A DNA stretch of 64,000 nucleotides from positions 1-64,000 of the forward strand of contig NZ_JAINUY010000001.1 in the NCBI RefSeq assembly GCF_020026915.1. Reading direction: 5' to 3'. Under the pieces are notes generated by a model. That model was not told the DNA's origin. It saw nothing but the letters and a program-made list of their open reading frames with translations, and searched no databases. The position numbers and the translations under genes were made by a program. This stretch comes from Flavobacterium potami (GTDB taxonomy: Bacteria > Bacteroidota > Bacteroidia > Flavobacteriales > Flavobacteriaceae). Shown one piece after another: positions 8,579 to 17,357 of the stretch; the first letter of the stretch is position 1; each line of letters opens with the position of its first letter.

Positions 8579-9619
8579 TTGAGTCTAAAAAAAATAATCA
8601 CAATAAGTGCCGTAGCTATAATTTCAGTTTTGCTGGTTTATGGTTTTATTTTAATCAGTAAAATTTTTAGTTCTAATACTAAATTTGAAGAGAAAGAAGT
8701 ATATGTATATGTACCAACAGATGCAAATTACGCAGACGTAAAAAAGATTTTGACTCCTTATGTAAAGAATTTCGACAACTTCGAGATGGTTGCAGAAAAG
8801 AGAGATTATCCGCAAAATGTAAAATCAGGTCGTTTTCTTTTAAAGAAAGACATGAATAATATCGACTTAGTGCGAGCAATGCGTTCTAATATTCCCGTAA
8901 AATTGGTTTTTAATAATCAAGAACGTTTAGAAAATTTTGCAGGAAGAATTGGTGCAGAAATTGAAGCAGACAGTTTATCATTATTGAAAGCCATTAAAGA
9001 CCCAGCTTTCTTACAAGCGAACGGTTTTAATGAAGACAATGTTTTTGCGATGTTTATTCCAAATACTTATGAAATTTATTGGAATACTTCAGCTGAAAAA
9101 TTCCGTGATAAAATGATTAAGGAATATCATAATTTCTGGACAGCTGAAAGAATTGAAAAAGCAAAAGCACAAGGGTTAACTCCGGTTCAAGCAACAATCT
9201 TAGCATCGATTGTTCATAAAGAATCAGTTAAAAAAGACGAAAGACCTCGTATTGCGGGAGTTTATTTAAATCGTTTGCGTTTAGAAATGCCTTTACAAGC
9301 GGATCCAACGGTTATTTATGCTTTAAAATTAAGAGATAATGATTTTGACCAAGTTATTAAAAGAGTTTTTTATAATGATTTGGTAATGAGATCTCCATAT
9401 AATACTTATGTAAACAAAGGACTTCCTCCAGGACCCATTGCAATGCCGGATATTACAGCTTTAGAAGCGGTTTTAAACCCAGAGAAAAACGATTACATCT
9501 ATTTCTGTGCAAGTGTTGATCGTTTCGGATATCATGAGTTTGCAGCAACATTAGCAGAACATAATGTAAATGCAAAAAAATATTCTGACTGGATCGCTAG
9601 TCAGGGAGTAACGAGATAA
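8579..9619 (+). CDS. mltG: Endolytic murein transglycosylase MltG
   Basis: Cleaves nascent glycan strands at the inner membrane and so terminates peptidoglycan polymerisation. The 346-residue protein has one N-terminal membrane helix (about residues 5-27), a LysM-like region (about 40-105), and the YceG catalytic domain with Glu215 in ASIVHKES followed by AGVYLNRL and LQADPTVIYA. The start must be the TTG at 8579: an in-frame stop lies at 8573-8575, and the first internal Met would remove the membrane anchor. A terminator follows 24 bases after the stop. Confidence 0.93.
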   Translation: MSLKKIITISAVAIISVLLVYGFILISKIFSSNTKFEEKEVYVYVPTDANYADVKKILTPYVKNFDNFEMVAEKRDYPQNVKSGRFLLKKDMNNIDLVRAMRSNIPVKLVFNNQERLENFAGRIGAEIEADSLSLLKAIKDPAFLQANGFNEDNVFAMFIPNTYEIYWNTSAEKFRDKMIKEYHNFWTAERIEKAKAQGLTPVQATILASIVHKESVKKDERPRIAGVYLNRLRLEMPLQADPTVIYALKLRDNDFDQVIKRVFYNDLVMRSPYNTYVNKGLPPGPIAMPDITALEAVLNPEKNDYIYFCASVDRFGYHEFAATLAEHNVNAKKYSDWIASQGVTR

Positions 9620-9643
9620 TTTATTTTAAAAATATAAAAGTGA

Positions 9644-9675
9644 AAACCGAAGTTAATTTTACTTCGGTTTTTTTG
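9644..9675 (+). terminator. mltG terminator
   Basis: A perfect 10-bp stem (AAACCGAAGT with ACTTCGGTTT) with a 7-nt loop is followed by a T-run. Confidence 0.85.
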
Positions 9676-10046
9676 GATCTAAATTTTCAAGTAAAATTGA
9701 CTTTCTTTTGAAAATTATTGAATTCGTATTTAGGTCATTTTTCGACTTCAAAGTTTTCAAAATTTAAACATTTTTTGACTTGAAATGTTATAAAATTCAA
9801 AAACTCATTTTCAAAATTGGCACAAAAATCACGATTTTATTGTAGTCTATTTCTTTCTTTTTTGATAAATTTGCTTAAAATTAATATAAAATTGATTTTT
9901 TTTTGACCCAAAATTTCCATTTTCAAGGTTAAAAAATCGTTACCAAATTCTTTCGGAATCCATTAGTATAGTTGGGATTATAGCGAATCTCACTTTTTCT
10001 CTAAAAATGTTAAAATGCTGGTTTTTAGCATATTTTGAAAATGTCT
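9676..10046. other. Long AT-rich spacer, no gene seen
   Basis: About 370 bases between the mltG terminator and the next promoter element. It is very AT-rich, with runs such as TTTTTTTGACC and repeated TTTTCAAAATT-like words, but I see no ORF, tRNA or strong hairpin. It may be a long leader or simply decayed sequence. Confidence 0.5.
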
Positions 10047-10054
10047 TATCTTTG
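10047..10054 (+). promoter_or_regulatory. Candidate -7 element of the lysozyme-like gene
   Basis: TATCTTTG is an exact TAnnTTTG match. It would start transcription near 10061, about 43 bases before the ATG at 10104. The -33 box is not obvious. The same octamer occurs before the MATE gene at 53892. Confidence 0.5.
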
Positions 10055-10103
10055 CACCGTAGAAATTTCAAGAGGGTGACAGCGTTTTGAAGAAAAACAA
10101 TTT

Positions 10104-10742
10104 ATGATAAAGAAATGGTATTTTTATGCGAGTTTAGTCGTTATTATTACATTTTTAAGTTTGGGATTTATTCCCAATAAAGTAGAAACCAAACCTTGGT
10201 TTTTAGTTGAAAAAACAGATGGATCAGAATACATTTTTCCATCAAAAGAGAAGGATGATTATCCGAACACCAACGTCCCATACACAGGAAATCATCTTAT
10301 AGGATTTAAAGAAGCAGTTGCTTTTAAAGAATCACAAGGGAAATACAGATTAGTTAATTCTCTTGGTTACATGGGTAAATATCAATTTGGTTCTAAAGCT
10401 TTAAGAGCAATCGGAATTAATGATAACAAAGCCTTTTTAAAAGATCCTGCTCTACAAGAAAAAGCTTTCATGGCCCTACTAGCCAAAAATAAATGGATTT
10501 TACGTAGCGAAATCCGAAAGTACGAAGGCAAAATCATTAGCGGTATTGAAATTACCGAATCTGGAATTTTAGCTGCAGCGCATTTAGGTGGTGCAGGTTC
10601 AGTAAAGAATTTTTTCAAAAACAAAGGAAGCAGACATTTTAGAGATGCTTTCGGAACTTCTTTGAAAAGCTATATGAGAGATTTTGCAGGTTACGATCTT
10701 TCTTTTATAGAAGCAGATAGTAACGCAACAGTAAACGACTAA
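10104..10742 (+). CDS. Exported lysozyme/transglycosylase-like protein
   Basis: A 212-residue protein with an N-terminal membrane or signal segment (residues 5-23). The central part, GFKEAVAFKESQGKYRLVNS followed by GYMGKYQFG, has the layout of lytic-transglycosylase folds: a catalytic-type Glu before S-x-G, then an Asn/Gly-Tyr-x-G-x-Tyr-Gln segment. The later AAAHLGGAGS fits the end of such a domain. It probably cleaves peptidoglycan in the periplasm, but this is assignment by motif only and the Glu role is not proven. It is monocistronic, with its own promoter element and a strong terminator. Confidence 0.65.
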   Translation: MIKKWYFYASLVVIITFLSLGFIPNKVETKPWFLVEKTDGSEYIFPSKEKDDYPNTNVPYTGNHLIGFKEAVAFKESQGKYRLVNSLGYMGKYQFGSKALRAIGINDNKAFLKDPALQEKAFMALLAKNKWILRSEIRKYEGKIISGIEITESGILAAAHLGGAGSVKNFFKNKGSRHFRDAFGTSLKSYMRDFAGYDLSFIEADSNATVND

Positions 10743-10745
10743 ATT

Positions 10746-10787
10746 AAAAGAGGTTGTTTCACAACAGTGAAACAACCTCTTTTTCTA
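10746..10787 (+). terminator. Strong terminator after the lysozyme-like gene
   Basis: A perfect 17-bp stem (10746-10762 with 10767-10783) with a 4-nt loop is followed by more T. It starts 3 bases after the stop codon. Confidence 0.85.
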
Positions 10788-10848
10788 TTTTTTATTCTCT
10801 TTCATGAGTAGTAAATCTCAATCCACAACTTTTTTCTCATCATTAATA

Positions 10849-10877
10849 ACTGAAAACCGAGACTGAGACTGTAAACG
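10849..10877. repeat. CAGTCTC-family intergenic repeat, copy 2
   Basis: A short copy with the words ACTGAAAACCGAGACTGAGA and CTGTAAAC. It ends directly at the mutB stop codon (10878-10880), as copy 1 does at htrA. Confidence 0.75.
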
Positions 10878-13004
10878 CTAATCTATTAAGGCTTCTAAGA
10901 TTTTAATTGCGGCTTCGCTTATTTTAGTTCCTGGACCAAAAACTGCTGAAGCTCCGGCATCAAAAAGAAATTGATAGTCCTGAGACGGAATTACACCGCC
11001 CACAATTACCATTATATCATCTCGTCCATGTTTTTTTAATTCTTCGATAACTTGCGGAACTAAAGTTTTATGACCTGCTGCAAGAGATGAAACTCCTAAA
11101 ATGTGAACATCGTTTTCTACAGCTTGTTTTGCTGCTTCAGCAGGAGTTTGAAATAATGGACCTATATCAACATCAAAACCTACATCGGCGTAGCCTGTTG
11201 CGACTACTTTTGCACCGCGATCATGACCATCTTGTCCCATTTTGGCAATCATAATTCTAGGGCGTCTTCCTTCTTGTTTGGCAAAAACATCTGCTAGTTG
11301 TTTTGCTCGCTCAAAATTCTCGTCATTTTTTATTGCTGCGCTATACACTCCGCTAAAAGATTTAATTTGTGCTTTAAAACGGCCAAAAACAGTTTCCAAG
11401 GCATTACTGATTTCGCCAAGTGTCGCTCTGTTTTTAGCAGCTTCAATTGCGATTTCTAATAGATTGCCTTGTCCCGTTTGTGCACAAAGGATTAATTTTT
11501 CTAGTGACTTACTTACTTTTTCAGAATCTCTGGTTTGTTTTATTTTTTCAAGACGGTCAATTTGCTGCTTACGTACCAATTGATTGTCTACATCTAAAAT
11601 ATCTAACGGATCTTCTTTTTCTAAACGGTATTTATTTACGCCGACAATAATATCTTGTCCGCTGTCAATTCTGGCTTGTTTTCTTGCAGCTGCTTCTTCA
11701 ATTCGAAGTTTCGGAATTCCAGCTTCAATCGCTTTTGTCATTCCGCCCAATTCTTCTACTTCTTCAATTAGTTTCCAAGTTTTTTCAACGATTTCCTTGG
11801 TCAAACTTTCAACATAATAACTTCCTGCCCATGGATCTACTGTTTTAGTTATTTTGGTTTCTTCTTGAAGGAATATTTGAGTATTTCTGGCAATTCTAGC
11901 AGAGAAATCTGTTGGAAGTGCAATTGCCTCGTCTAATGCATTGGTATGCAAAGATTGTGTTCCCCCAAAAACTGCTGCCGAAGCTTCAATACAAGTTCTC
12001 GCTACATTATTAAAAGGATCTTGTTCAGTTAAACTCCATCCGCTAGTTTGGCAATGAGTTCTTAAAGTTAAAGATTTATCACTTTTTGGATTGAATTGTT
12101 TCAGCAACTTAGCCCAAATCATTCGTCCGGCTCTCATTTTGGCAATTTCCATAAAATGATTCATTCCAATTGCCCAAAAGAAAGATAATCTCGGAGCAAA
12201 TTCATCAATCGTCATTCCGGTAGATAATCCGGTTCTAATGTATTCTAAACCATCTGCCAAAGTATATGCCAATTCGATATCTGCCGTTGCACCAGCTTCT
12301 TGCATATGATAACCCGAAATAGAGATCGAATTGAATTTCGGCATTTTTTTGCTCGTAAATTCAAAGATATCGGCAATAATTTTCATTGACGGAGTTGGAG
12401 GGTAGATATAAGTATTTCGTACCATAAACTCCTTTAAAATATCATTTTGGATTGTTCCTGCTAATTTTTCTGGGCTAACGCCTTGTTCTTCAGCGGCAAC
12501 AATGTAAAAAGCCATAATGGGTAAAACAGCGCCATTCATGGTCATAGAAACTGACATTTCGTCTAATGGAATCTGATCGAAAAGCACTTTCATGTCTTCG
12601 ACAGAATCTATCGCAACGCCAGCTTTTCCAACATCGCCAACAACTCTTTCGTGATCTGAATCGTAACCGCGATGCGTTGGAAGATCAAAAGCTATAGAAA
12701 GTCCTTTTTGACCCGCTGCTAAATTTTTTCTGTAAAAAGCGTTACTTTCTTCTGCCGTAGAAAATCCTGCATATTGACGAATCGTCCACGGACGTCTCAC
12801 ATACATTGTTGCGTAAGGTCCACGTAAATTTGGTGCAAAACCAGCTCCGAAATCCAGAAATTCTAAATCTTCGATATCTTGTTCAGAATAATTTCTTTTG
12901 ATTTCAATTCCTTCAGCGGTCATAAAGTTATCTGCCAAGTTTTCTTGACTTTCAACTTCCGACTTTTGATTTTGAAGTGTAATATGTTTAAGGTCTTTTC
13001 TCAA
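10878..13004 (-). CDS. mutB: Methylmalonyl-CoA mutase, large (B12-binding) subunit
   Basis: Adenosylcobalamin-dependent isomerisation between succinyl-CoA and (R)-methylmalonyl-CoA. The 708-residue protein has the TIM-barrel substrate domain (about 35-560, with [20 protein letters not shown] and [14 protein letters not shown]). The C-terminal cobalamin domain carries the base-off motif Asp592-x-His594-x-x-Gly597 in DGHDRG. Its partner mutA lies upstream on the same strand, and the two are separated by a toxin-antitoxin pair. The GTPase chaperone meaB lies about 45 kb away at 57866. Confidence 0.95.
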   Translation of the reverse strand: MRKDLKHITLQNQKSEVESQENLADNFMTAEGIEIKRNYSEQDIEDLEFLDFGAGFAPNLRGPYATMYVRRPWTIRQYAGFSTAEESNAFYRKNLAAGQKGLSIAFDLPTHRGYDSDHERVVGDVGKAGVAIDSVEDMKVLFDQIPLDEMSVSMTMNGAVLPIMAFYIVAAEEQGVSPEKLAGTIQNDILKEFMVRNTYIYPPTPSMKIIADIFEFTSKKMPKFNSISISGYHMQEAGATADIELAYTLADGLEYIRTGLSTGMTIDEFAPRLSFFWAIGMNHFMEIAKMRAGRMIWAKLLKQFNPKSDKSLTLRTHCQTSGWSLTEQDPFNNVARTCIEASAAVFGGTQSLHTNALDEAIALPTDFSARIARNTQIFLQEETKITKTVDPWAGSYYVESLTKEIVEKTWKLIEEVEELGGMTKAIEAGIPKLRIEEAAARKQARIDSGQDIIVGVNKYRLEKEDPLDILDVDNQLVRKQQIDRLEKIKQTRDSEKVSKSLEKLILCAQTGQGNLLEIAIEAAKNRATLGEISNALETVFGRFKAQIKSFSGVYSAAIKNDENFERAKQLADVFAKQEGRRPRIMIAKMGQDGHDRGAKVVATGYADVGFDVDIGPLFQTPAEAAKQAVENDVHILGVSSLAAGHKTLVPQVIEELKKHGRDDIMVIVGGVIPSQDYQFLFDAGASAVFGPGTKISEAAIKILEALID

Positions 13005-13020
13005 TTGTAAAAATTGTTGT

Positions 13021-13311
13021 TTAAAATTGGTTCAATTCACTGTTCCTAGATGTATGATAAATAGATTTGATAACTATTGTATCTTCATAAATAGTGTAGT
13101 GTATAGCGTAAGGAAAAGTTTTAAAAAAGATGATTCTAGTATTATCATATTTTATTTGAAATAGAAATGGATCTTTTGAAATAAATGCAATACTTCTCTT
13201 AAAAGAATCATTAAATCTGATAGCTAATTTTGGATTTAAATCTTTATAAAATAATAATGACTCTTTATAATCCGCTTTAGCTTCTTCAAGAATAACTATT
13301 TTATAACTCAT
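13021..13311 (-). CDS. RelE/ParE-type toxin
   Basis: A 96-residue protein with the RelE/ParE superfamily pattern: [20 protein letters not shown] at the start, [15 protein letters not shown] in the middle, and a C-terminal strand-rich part with [20 protein letters not shown]. Family members are mRNA interferases or gyrase poisons; which one this is cannot be said. I use the ATG at 13311; a TTG two codons earlier is also open. It overlaps the antitoxin stop by 11 bases, the usual translational coupling. The pair sits between mutA and mutB on the same strand. Confidence 0.8.
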   Translation of the reverse strand: MSYKIVILEEAKADYKESLLFYKDLNPKLAIRFNDSFKRSIAFISKDPFLFQIKYDNTRIIFFKTFPYAIHYTIYEDTIVIKSIYHTSRNSELNQF

Positions 13312-13537
13312 CTTCAATTTCTTTTAAAAAATCATCAATGTCTGTAACATTCTTTGGATTTTTTAAATAGTTTTCCGTTCTTTCTCTAACTTGATCAATT
13401 TGCCATTGAGGAACTTGATATTCATCATTTTGAACTGGTAAGATAATTACTTCTACTTTATCTGCTGTAAAATCATCTGGCAAGACAACAGTTACAGAAT
13501 GATTTTTAACGGATATAATTTGTCTAATGGCTTCCAT
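13301..13537 (-). CDS. Antitoxin partner of the RelE/ParE-type toxin
   Basis: A 78-residue acidic protein preceding the toxin and overlapping it. The N-terminal half (QIISVKNHSVTVVLPDDFTA, then DKVEVIILP) looks like a small beta-rich dimer or DNA-binding part. The C-terminal half (QVRERTENYLKNPKNVTDID, then [10 protein letters not shown]) is a helical acidic tail of the kind that wraps the toxin. The family is assigned from gene order, size and composition rather than from a firm motif. It would be expected to repress its own operon, which could also affect mutB. Confidence 0.7.
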   Translation of the reverse strand: MEAIRQIISVKNHSVTVVLPDDFTADKVEVIILPVQNDEYQVPQWQIDQVRERTENYLKNPKNVTDIDDFLKEIEDEL

Positions 13538-13579
13538 AATTATTTAGTTTGTATTAAATATAGCAAATTGAAATTGGTT

Positions 13580-14944
13580 TTATTCCAATTCTAATCGTTC
13601 TTGCTCCATTTTTTCTGCCAATCTTTTTTCGATTATTGGCGTAATTAATGTTTTTCTTGGTTTGATTTTTACAAAAGGAAACAATTCTAAATCATGTTTC
13701 ATTCTGTCTTCTTTATTCGGATATTTATTGGTGCCTAATAAAATTTCTTTTTTAGAATCGAATAATTCTTGCTCTTTATTGGCACTTTCTTGAATTTTCT
13801 TTTTGATAGTTCCATCATTCAAAAGTTTCAAGAAACCTCCGTTGGCTTCGATATCTTTAAATAAAGCCAAAGCTTTTTCAGCCAATTGCATGGTTAAACT
13901 TTCAATATAATAACTTCCGTCTGCTGGATTATTTACTTTATCAAAATAACTTTCGTGTTTTAAAATCAAAAGCTGGTTTCTGGCAATTCGATCTCCAAAT
14001 TCATTGTCTTTATGATACAACGCGTCATAAGGTAAATTGGCAATTGCATCCGCACCTCCCAAAATTGCCGACATGCATTCTGTTGTGGTACGTAACATAT
14101 TTACATTATAATCGTAAATGGTTTTATTTCGTTTGGTCGGCGTTGCTAATAAATGACATTCGATATTTGAATTGTATTCTGCAGCAATTAAATCAAAAAG
14201 CATTCTGAGTGCACGAAGTTTGGCAATTTCGAAGAAATAATTTGTTCCAACAGAAACTTGAAAAATAATTGATTTTGCATTTTCAGAGAAACGGTTTAAA
14301 TATTCGTTTGCGTGGGCTAAACTATACCCAATCTGTTGGGTAATATTTGCTCCAGCATTTTGGTATAAACCTAAGTCTACACTTAATAGATTTAAATTGG
14401 TTGTATTTTTTAAAAGTAAATCTAAAGTTTCAAAGTTGTTTTTCTCTGAAGTTGTAAACCAATTTCCATCTTTTGCTAATTGTCCGATTGGATCAAAATT
14501 GCAATAAAAATTTGCTTTTTTCTGGATTGAAATAGTATCTAATTTTTTAACGAAATCGATTGAGATGAAATTGAAATTAAAGTAAACGGTTTTGTTTTCT
14601 AAAGGAAGATTGTTTAGTAATTTTTCAATATCAATTTTGTCATTTTCAATAGTAAAACGAAGACTTTCTGCACCTCTTTCTAAAGTGTTTAAAGCACGTT
14701 CGATAGATTTTTCTACATCGAAAACAAAGATATTCTGGCAGATTTTAAAATCTGAGGCTTGCGTATTTACATTGGCTGCTTTTGTAAATTCGTCAATATG
14801 ATAAAAAGGTTTTACCTGAATGTCTTCTGGCGAATTCCAAATAACAGTCTGATTGTAATCGGCTCCATCTAATTCAAACTGAATTTTTTGTTTCCATTGT
14901 TTGGATGAAATCGGATTAAAATCGTCGAATAGGTTAGTGGCCAT
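13580..14944 (-). CDS. mutA: Methylmalonyl-CoA mutase, small subunit
   Basis: The non-catalytic partner of mutB. The 454-residue protein resembles the mutase barrel (FFEIAKLRALRMLFDLIAAE, NNPADGSYYIESLTMQLAEK) but ends without a cobalamin-binding domain and has no DxHxxG motif, as expected for the small subunit. It is the first of the two mut genes in reading order and is followed 42 bases later by the antitoxin gene. Its start lies 14 bases after the divIC-like stop, so it may be cotranscribed with the division gene. Confidence 0.92.
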   Translation of the reverse strand: MATNLFDDFNPISSKQWKQKIQFELDGADYNQTVIWNSPEDIQVKPFYHIDEFTKAANVNTQASDFKICQNIFVFDVEKSIERALNTLERGAESLRFTIENDKIDIEKLLNNLPLENKTVYFNFNFISIDFVKKLDTISIQKKANFYCNFDPIGQLAKDGNWFTTSEKNNFETLDLLLKNTTNLNLLSVDLGLYQNAGANITQQIGYSLAHANEYLNRFSENAKSIIFQVSVGTNYFFEIAKLRALRMLFDLIAAEYNSNIECHLLATPTKRNKTIYDYNVNMLRTTTECMSAILGGADAIANLPYDALYHKDNEFGDRIARNQLLILKHESYFDKVNNPADGSYYIESLTMQLAEKALALFKDIEANGGFLKLLNDGTIKKKIQESANKEQELFDSKKEILLGTNKYPNKEDRMKHDLELFPFVKIKPRKTLITPIIEKRLAEKMEQERLELE

Positions 14945-14958
14945 TGTATTTTGTTTGA

Positions 14959-15291
14959 TTATTCTTTTTCCTGGATGGTGTCTCCTTCAAATTGTATGAT
15001 ATAAATATCTTCGCTGTCTTTTTTCATGAAATACTTTTCGCGAGCGTATTTCTCAATTTGTTCCGGATTTTTGAGCTGTTTGATCTGCTCTTGATCTTTT
15101 TTGATTTCTTCCTGATAATACTTTTTATTATCCTGAAGTTCATGAATTTGCTCATCTAAAAAACGATGATCAAAATAGGAGTAATTGTCTAGAAATAGCA
15201 TCCAAACTATAAAAAACAGCAAAACCCAAACGTATTTGTTTCCTAGGTATTTGAACCATTTTTTGTCTTTGTATGGAATTTTAAATTTCAT
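14959..15291 (-). CDS. DivIC/FtsB-like septum formation initiator
   Basis: A small bitopic protein of the divisome that joins FtsL and FtsQ/DivIB homologues. The 110 residues contain one membrane helix (about 18-34, YVWVLLFFIVWMLFL), then a coiled coil (about 42-75, LDEQIHELQDNKKYYQEEIK onward). The family tail is LKNPEQIEKYAREKYFMKKD. It lies between udk and mutA, all on the minus strand. The split between DivIC and FtsB names is arbitrary here. Confidence 0.88.
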   Translation of the reverse strand: MKFKIPYKDKKWFKYLGNKYVWVLLFFIVWMLFLDNYSYFDHRFLDEQIHELQDNKKYYQEEIKKDQEQIKQLKNPEQIEKYAREKYFMKKDSEDIYIIQFEGDTIQEKE

Positions 15292-15328
15292 TTTAACGAA
15301 TATTTCTTTTGAATTTGAGTGTTGTCTC

Positions 15329-15411
15329 TAGCCCCGATAGAGCCGGTATCCTTTTTATGGCTTTTTCTGCCATAAAAAGATAAAGGCGAAAGCGGGAATC
15401 AGCTCCTAATT
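15329..15411. repeat. TAGCCCCGATAG element, full copy
   Basis: An 83-base element begins TAGCCCCGATAG and ends GCGGGAATCAGCTCCTAAT. Its centre is a hairpin (about 15349-15382) pairing CTTTTTATGGC with GCCATAAAAAG around TTTTTCT. The outer parts CCCC and GCGGG can also face each other. It is far more GC-rich than the spacers around it. It fills the gap between the udk stop and the divIC-like start. A degraded relative lies at 51977. From general knowledge, similar sequences recur in Flavobacterium genomes, but I know of no assigned function. Confidence 0.7.
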
Positions 15412-15437
15412 ATTATGGACTAAATTTACGATAAAAA

Positions 15438-16046
15438 TTATGAAATCCTCTGATTAATTACAGCGCGAACAACATCAATTGCTACCGTATTGTATTTGTC
15501 ATTTGGGATTATGATGTCTGCAAAAGCTTTAGACGGTTCGATAAACTGCTCATGCATAGGTTTTAAAGTCGTTTGATAACGGTTTAAAACTTCATCGATA
15601 TCACGTCCGCGTTCTGAAATATCTCTTTTTAAACGACGAATTAATCTTTCGTCAGAATCTGCGTGAACGAAGATTTTAATGTCAAACATATCTCTTAATT
15701 CTGGATTTGTTAGAATTAAAATTCCTTCCACAATCATTACTTTTCTCGGGTGAGTTGAAACAGTGTCGTCTGTTCTATTGTGCTGTACAAATGAATAAAC
15801 AGGCTGATCGATTGTTTCTCCTGCTTTTAAAGCTTTTAAATGACTTACCAATAAATCAAAATCAATCGCTCTTGGGTGATCAAAATTGATTAATGCTCTT
15901 TCGTCAAAAGATAAATTGCTTGTTTCTTTATAATAAGAATCTTGAGAAATTACCCCAACTTCTGTATGTGGCAATTCGTTCATGATTTGGTGTACTACTG
16001 TTGTTTTTCCACTTCCTGTTCCTCCGGCGATTCCTATAATGAGCAT
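15438..16046 (-). CDS. udk: Uridine kinase
   Basis: Phosphorylates uridine and cytidine to UMP and CMP in pyrimidine salvage. The 202-residue protein has the P-loop IAGGTGSGKTT (residues 5-15), the family segments SQDSYYK and NFDHPRAIDFDLL, and the lid-region motif RLIRRLKRDISERGRD. Length is normal for the family. It precedes the divIC-like gene on the same strand with a TAGCCCCGATAG element between them. Confidence 0.95.
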   Translation of the reverse strand: MLIIGIAGGTGSGKTTVVHQIMNELPHTEVGVISQDSYYKETSNLSFDERALINFDHPRAIDFDLLVSHLKALKAGETIDQPVYSFVQHNRTDDTVSTHPRKVMIVEGILILTNPELRDMFDIKIFVHADSDERLIRRLKRDISERGRDIDEVLNRYQTTLKPMHEQFIEPSKAFADIIIPNDKYNTVAIDVVRAVINQRIS

Positions 16047-16317
16047 ATAATTTTTGTTTGATATTTGTTTCGCAAAAATAATAATTTAACTGAATCGCTA
16101 AACATTTAAAATAATTTAACCATATAAGTAATGTAAGTAAATTTAAGCTAGAAAATATTTAAACAAAATGTTACTTAACTGAAATAATTGAAGTTAAATT
16201 GATAAAAGAGCGAATTATTTATTTTTTAAACCATTTAAGTAATATACGTTCATTTAAAAACATTCCAGAAAAACTTATAATCTCTTAAATGAACTTATAT
16301 GGTGAAAAAACATAAAA
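16047..16317. other. Spacer with AACCATATAAGT-family repeats
   Basis: A gene-free stretch between the udk start and the terminator of the next gene. It holds three related words: AACCATATAAGTA (16118-16130), AAACCATTTAAGT (from 16228), and the reverse-complement form CTTAAATGAACTTATATGGT (16284-16303). TTAAATGAACTTATATGG on the right can pair with the left copies only imperfectly. No ORF is present. Confidence 0.6.
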
Positions 16318-16345
16318 AAATCCCGAAAGTAAACCTTCGGGATTT
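16318..16345 (-). terminator. Terminator of the dienoyl-CoA reductase-like gene
   Basis: A perfect 10-bp stem (AAATCCCGAA with TTCGGGATTT) with an 8-nt loop reads into a T-run on the minus strand. Confidence 0.8.
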
Positions 16346-16399
16346 CGTGCAATCAGTATAGTTTTAAAAAAATATTCTGAATTTAGTAAGCACTTGTAA

Positions 16400-17281
16400 T
16401 TATTTATTCTTTTTTGCTTTTATCATCATTTCAAGCTGATCCCAAAGTTCCTCTGGAATTGCTTCTAATAAATTGAATTGTCCAGCGCCTTTTAACCATT
16501 CACCCCCGTCAATCGTGATTACGTCACCGTTGATGTAAGATGAAAAATCAGAAACTAAATAAGCAGCTAAATTGGCTAATTCTTGGTGATCTCCAACTCT
16601 TTTTAATGGCACTTTTTTAGCCATATCAAATTTCTCAGAAAGATCTCCAGGCAATAATCTGTCCCAAGCTCCTTTTGTTGGGAATGGTCCTGGAGCAATC
16701 GCATTAGAACGAATTCCATATTTTGCCCATTCTACTGCAAGACTTCTTGTCATTGCTAAAACTCCTGCTTTTGCTGTTGCGCTAGGAACCACATAAGCAG
16801 ATCCTGTCCAAGCATAAGTTGTCACAATATTTAAAATCGTTGCCGAAGTTTGTTTCGTATCAATCCAGTGTTTTCCAAAAGCTAGCGTACAATTTTTAGA
16901 ACCTTTAAGTACGATATCTATCACAGTATCAAATGCATTTGCAGATAAACGCTCTGTTGGAGAAATGAAATTTCCTGCCGCATTATTTAAAAGAACATCC
17001 ACTTTTCCGAAAACTTTTAACGTTTCCTGAAGCATATTTTCTACTTCTTCGTAATGACGAACATCACATTGAAGCGGTAAACATTTACCTCCAGTTTGGC
17101 TTTCCAGTTCGGCAGCTGTAGTTTTTAACTTCTCTAAATCTCTAGAAGTTATCGCTACTTGAGCTCCTAATTCGAGAAAATATTTGGTCATAGCTTTTCC
17201 TAGACCACTTCCGCCGCCTGTAACGACAATGACTTTGCCTTGTAAAGCATCGTCACGTAACATTTTATCTGTGTAGCTCAT
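16400..17281 (-). CDS. SDR oxidoreductase, 2,4-dienoyl-CoA reductase-like
   Basis: Probably reduces dienoyl-CoA intermediates in the beta-oxidation of unsaturated fatty acids. The 293-residue protein starts with the NAD(P)-binding motif VVTGGGSGLGKAM and has LNNAAGNF. In place of the usual YxxxK, the active region reads VVPSATAKAGVLAMTRSLAV followed by EWAKYGIRSNAIAPGP. This matches the dienoyl-CoA reductase branch (compare VVPSASAKAGVEAM in the mammalian enzyme). The C-terminal NGDVITIDGGEWL fits too. The exact substrate is inferred from the family. Confidence 0.85.
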   Translation of the reverse strand: MSYTDKMLRDDALQGKVIVVTGGGSGLGKAMTKYFLELGAQVAITSRDLEKLKTTAAELESQTGGKCLPLQCDVRHYEEVENMLQETLKVFGKVDVLLNNAAGNFISPTERLSANAFDTVIDIVLKGSKNCTLAFGKHWIDTKQTSATILNIVTTYAWTGSAYVVPSATAKAGVLAMTRSLAVEWAKYGIRSNAIAPGPFPTKGAWDRLLPGDLSEKFDMAKKVPLKRVGDHQELANLAAYLVSDFSSYINGDVITIDGGEWLKGAGQFNLLEAIPEELWDQLEMMIKAKKNK

Positions 17282-17357
17282 ACTTTTTCTTTTTTTGCAA
17301 TATTAGTTAAATAAAATAGGATGCGCGCATAATAATGTTATAAAATTTTGAAAAATT

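Noticed and set aside
11242-11817. Plus-strand frames of 67-113 codons inside mutB
   Set aside because: They are antisense shadows of a well-conserved gene and have no start context or family pattern.
17282-17357. Small gene between the SDR and the aminotransferase
   Set aside because: The gap is only 76 bases with no start and stop pair of useful length.
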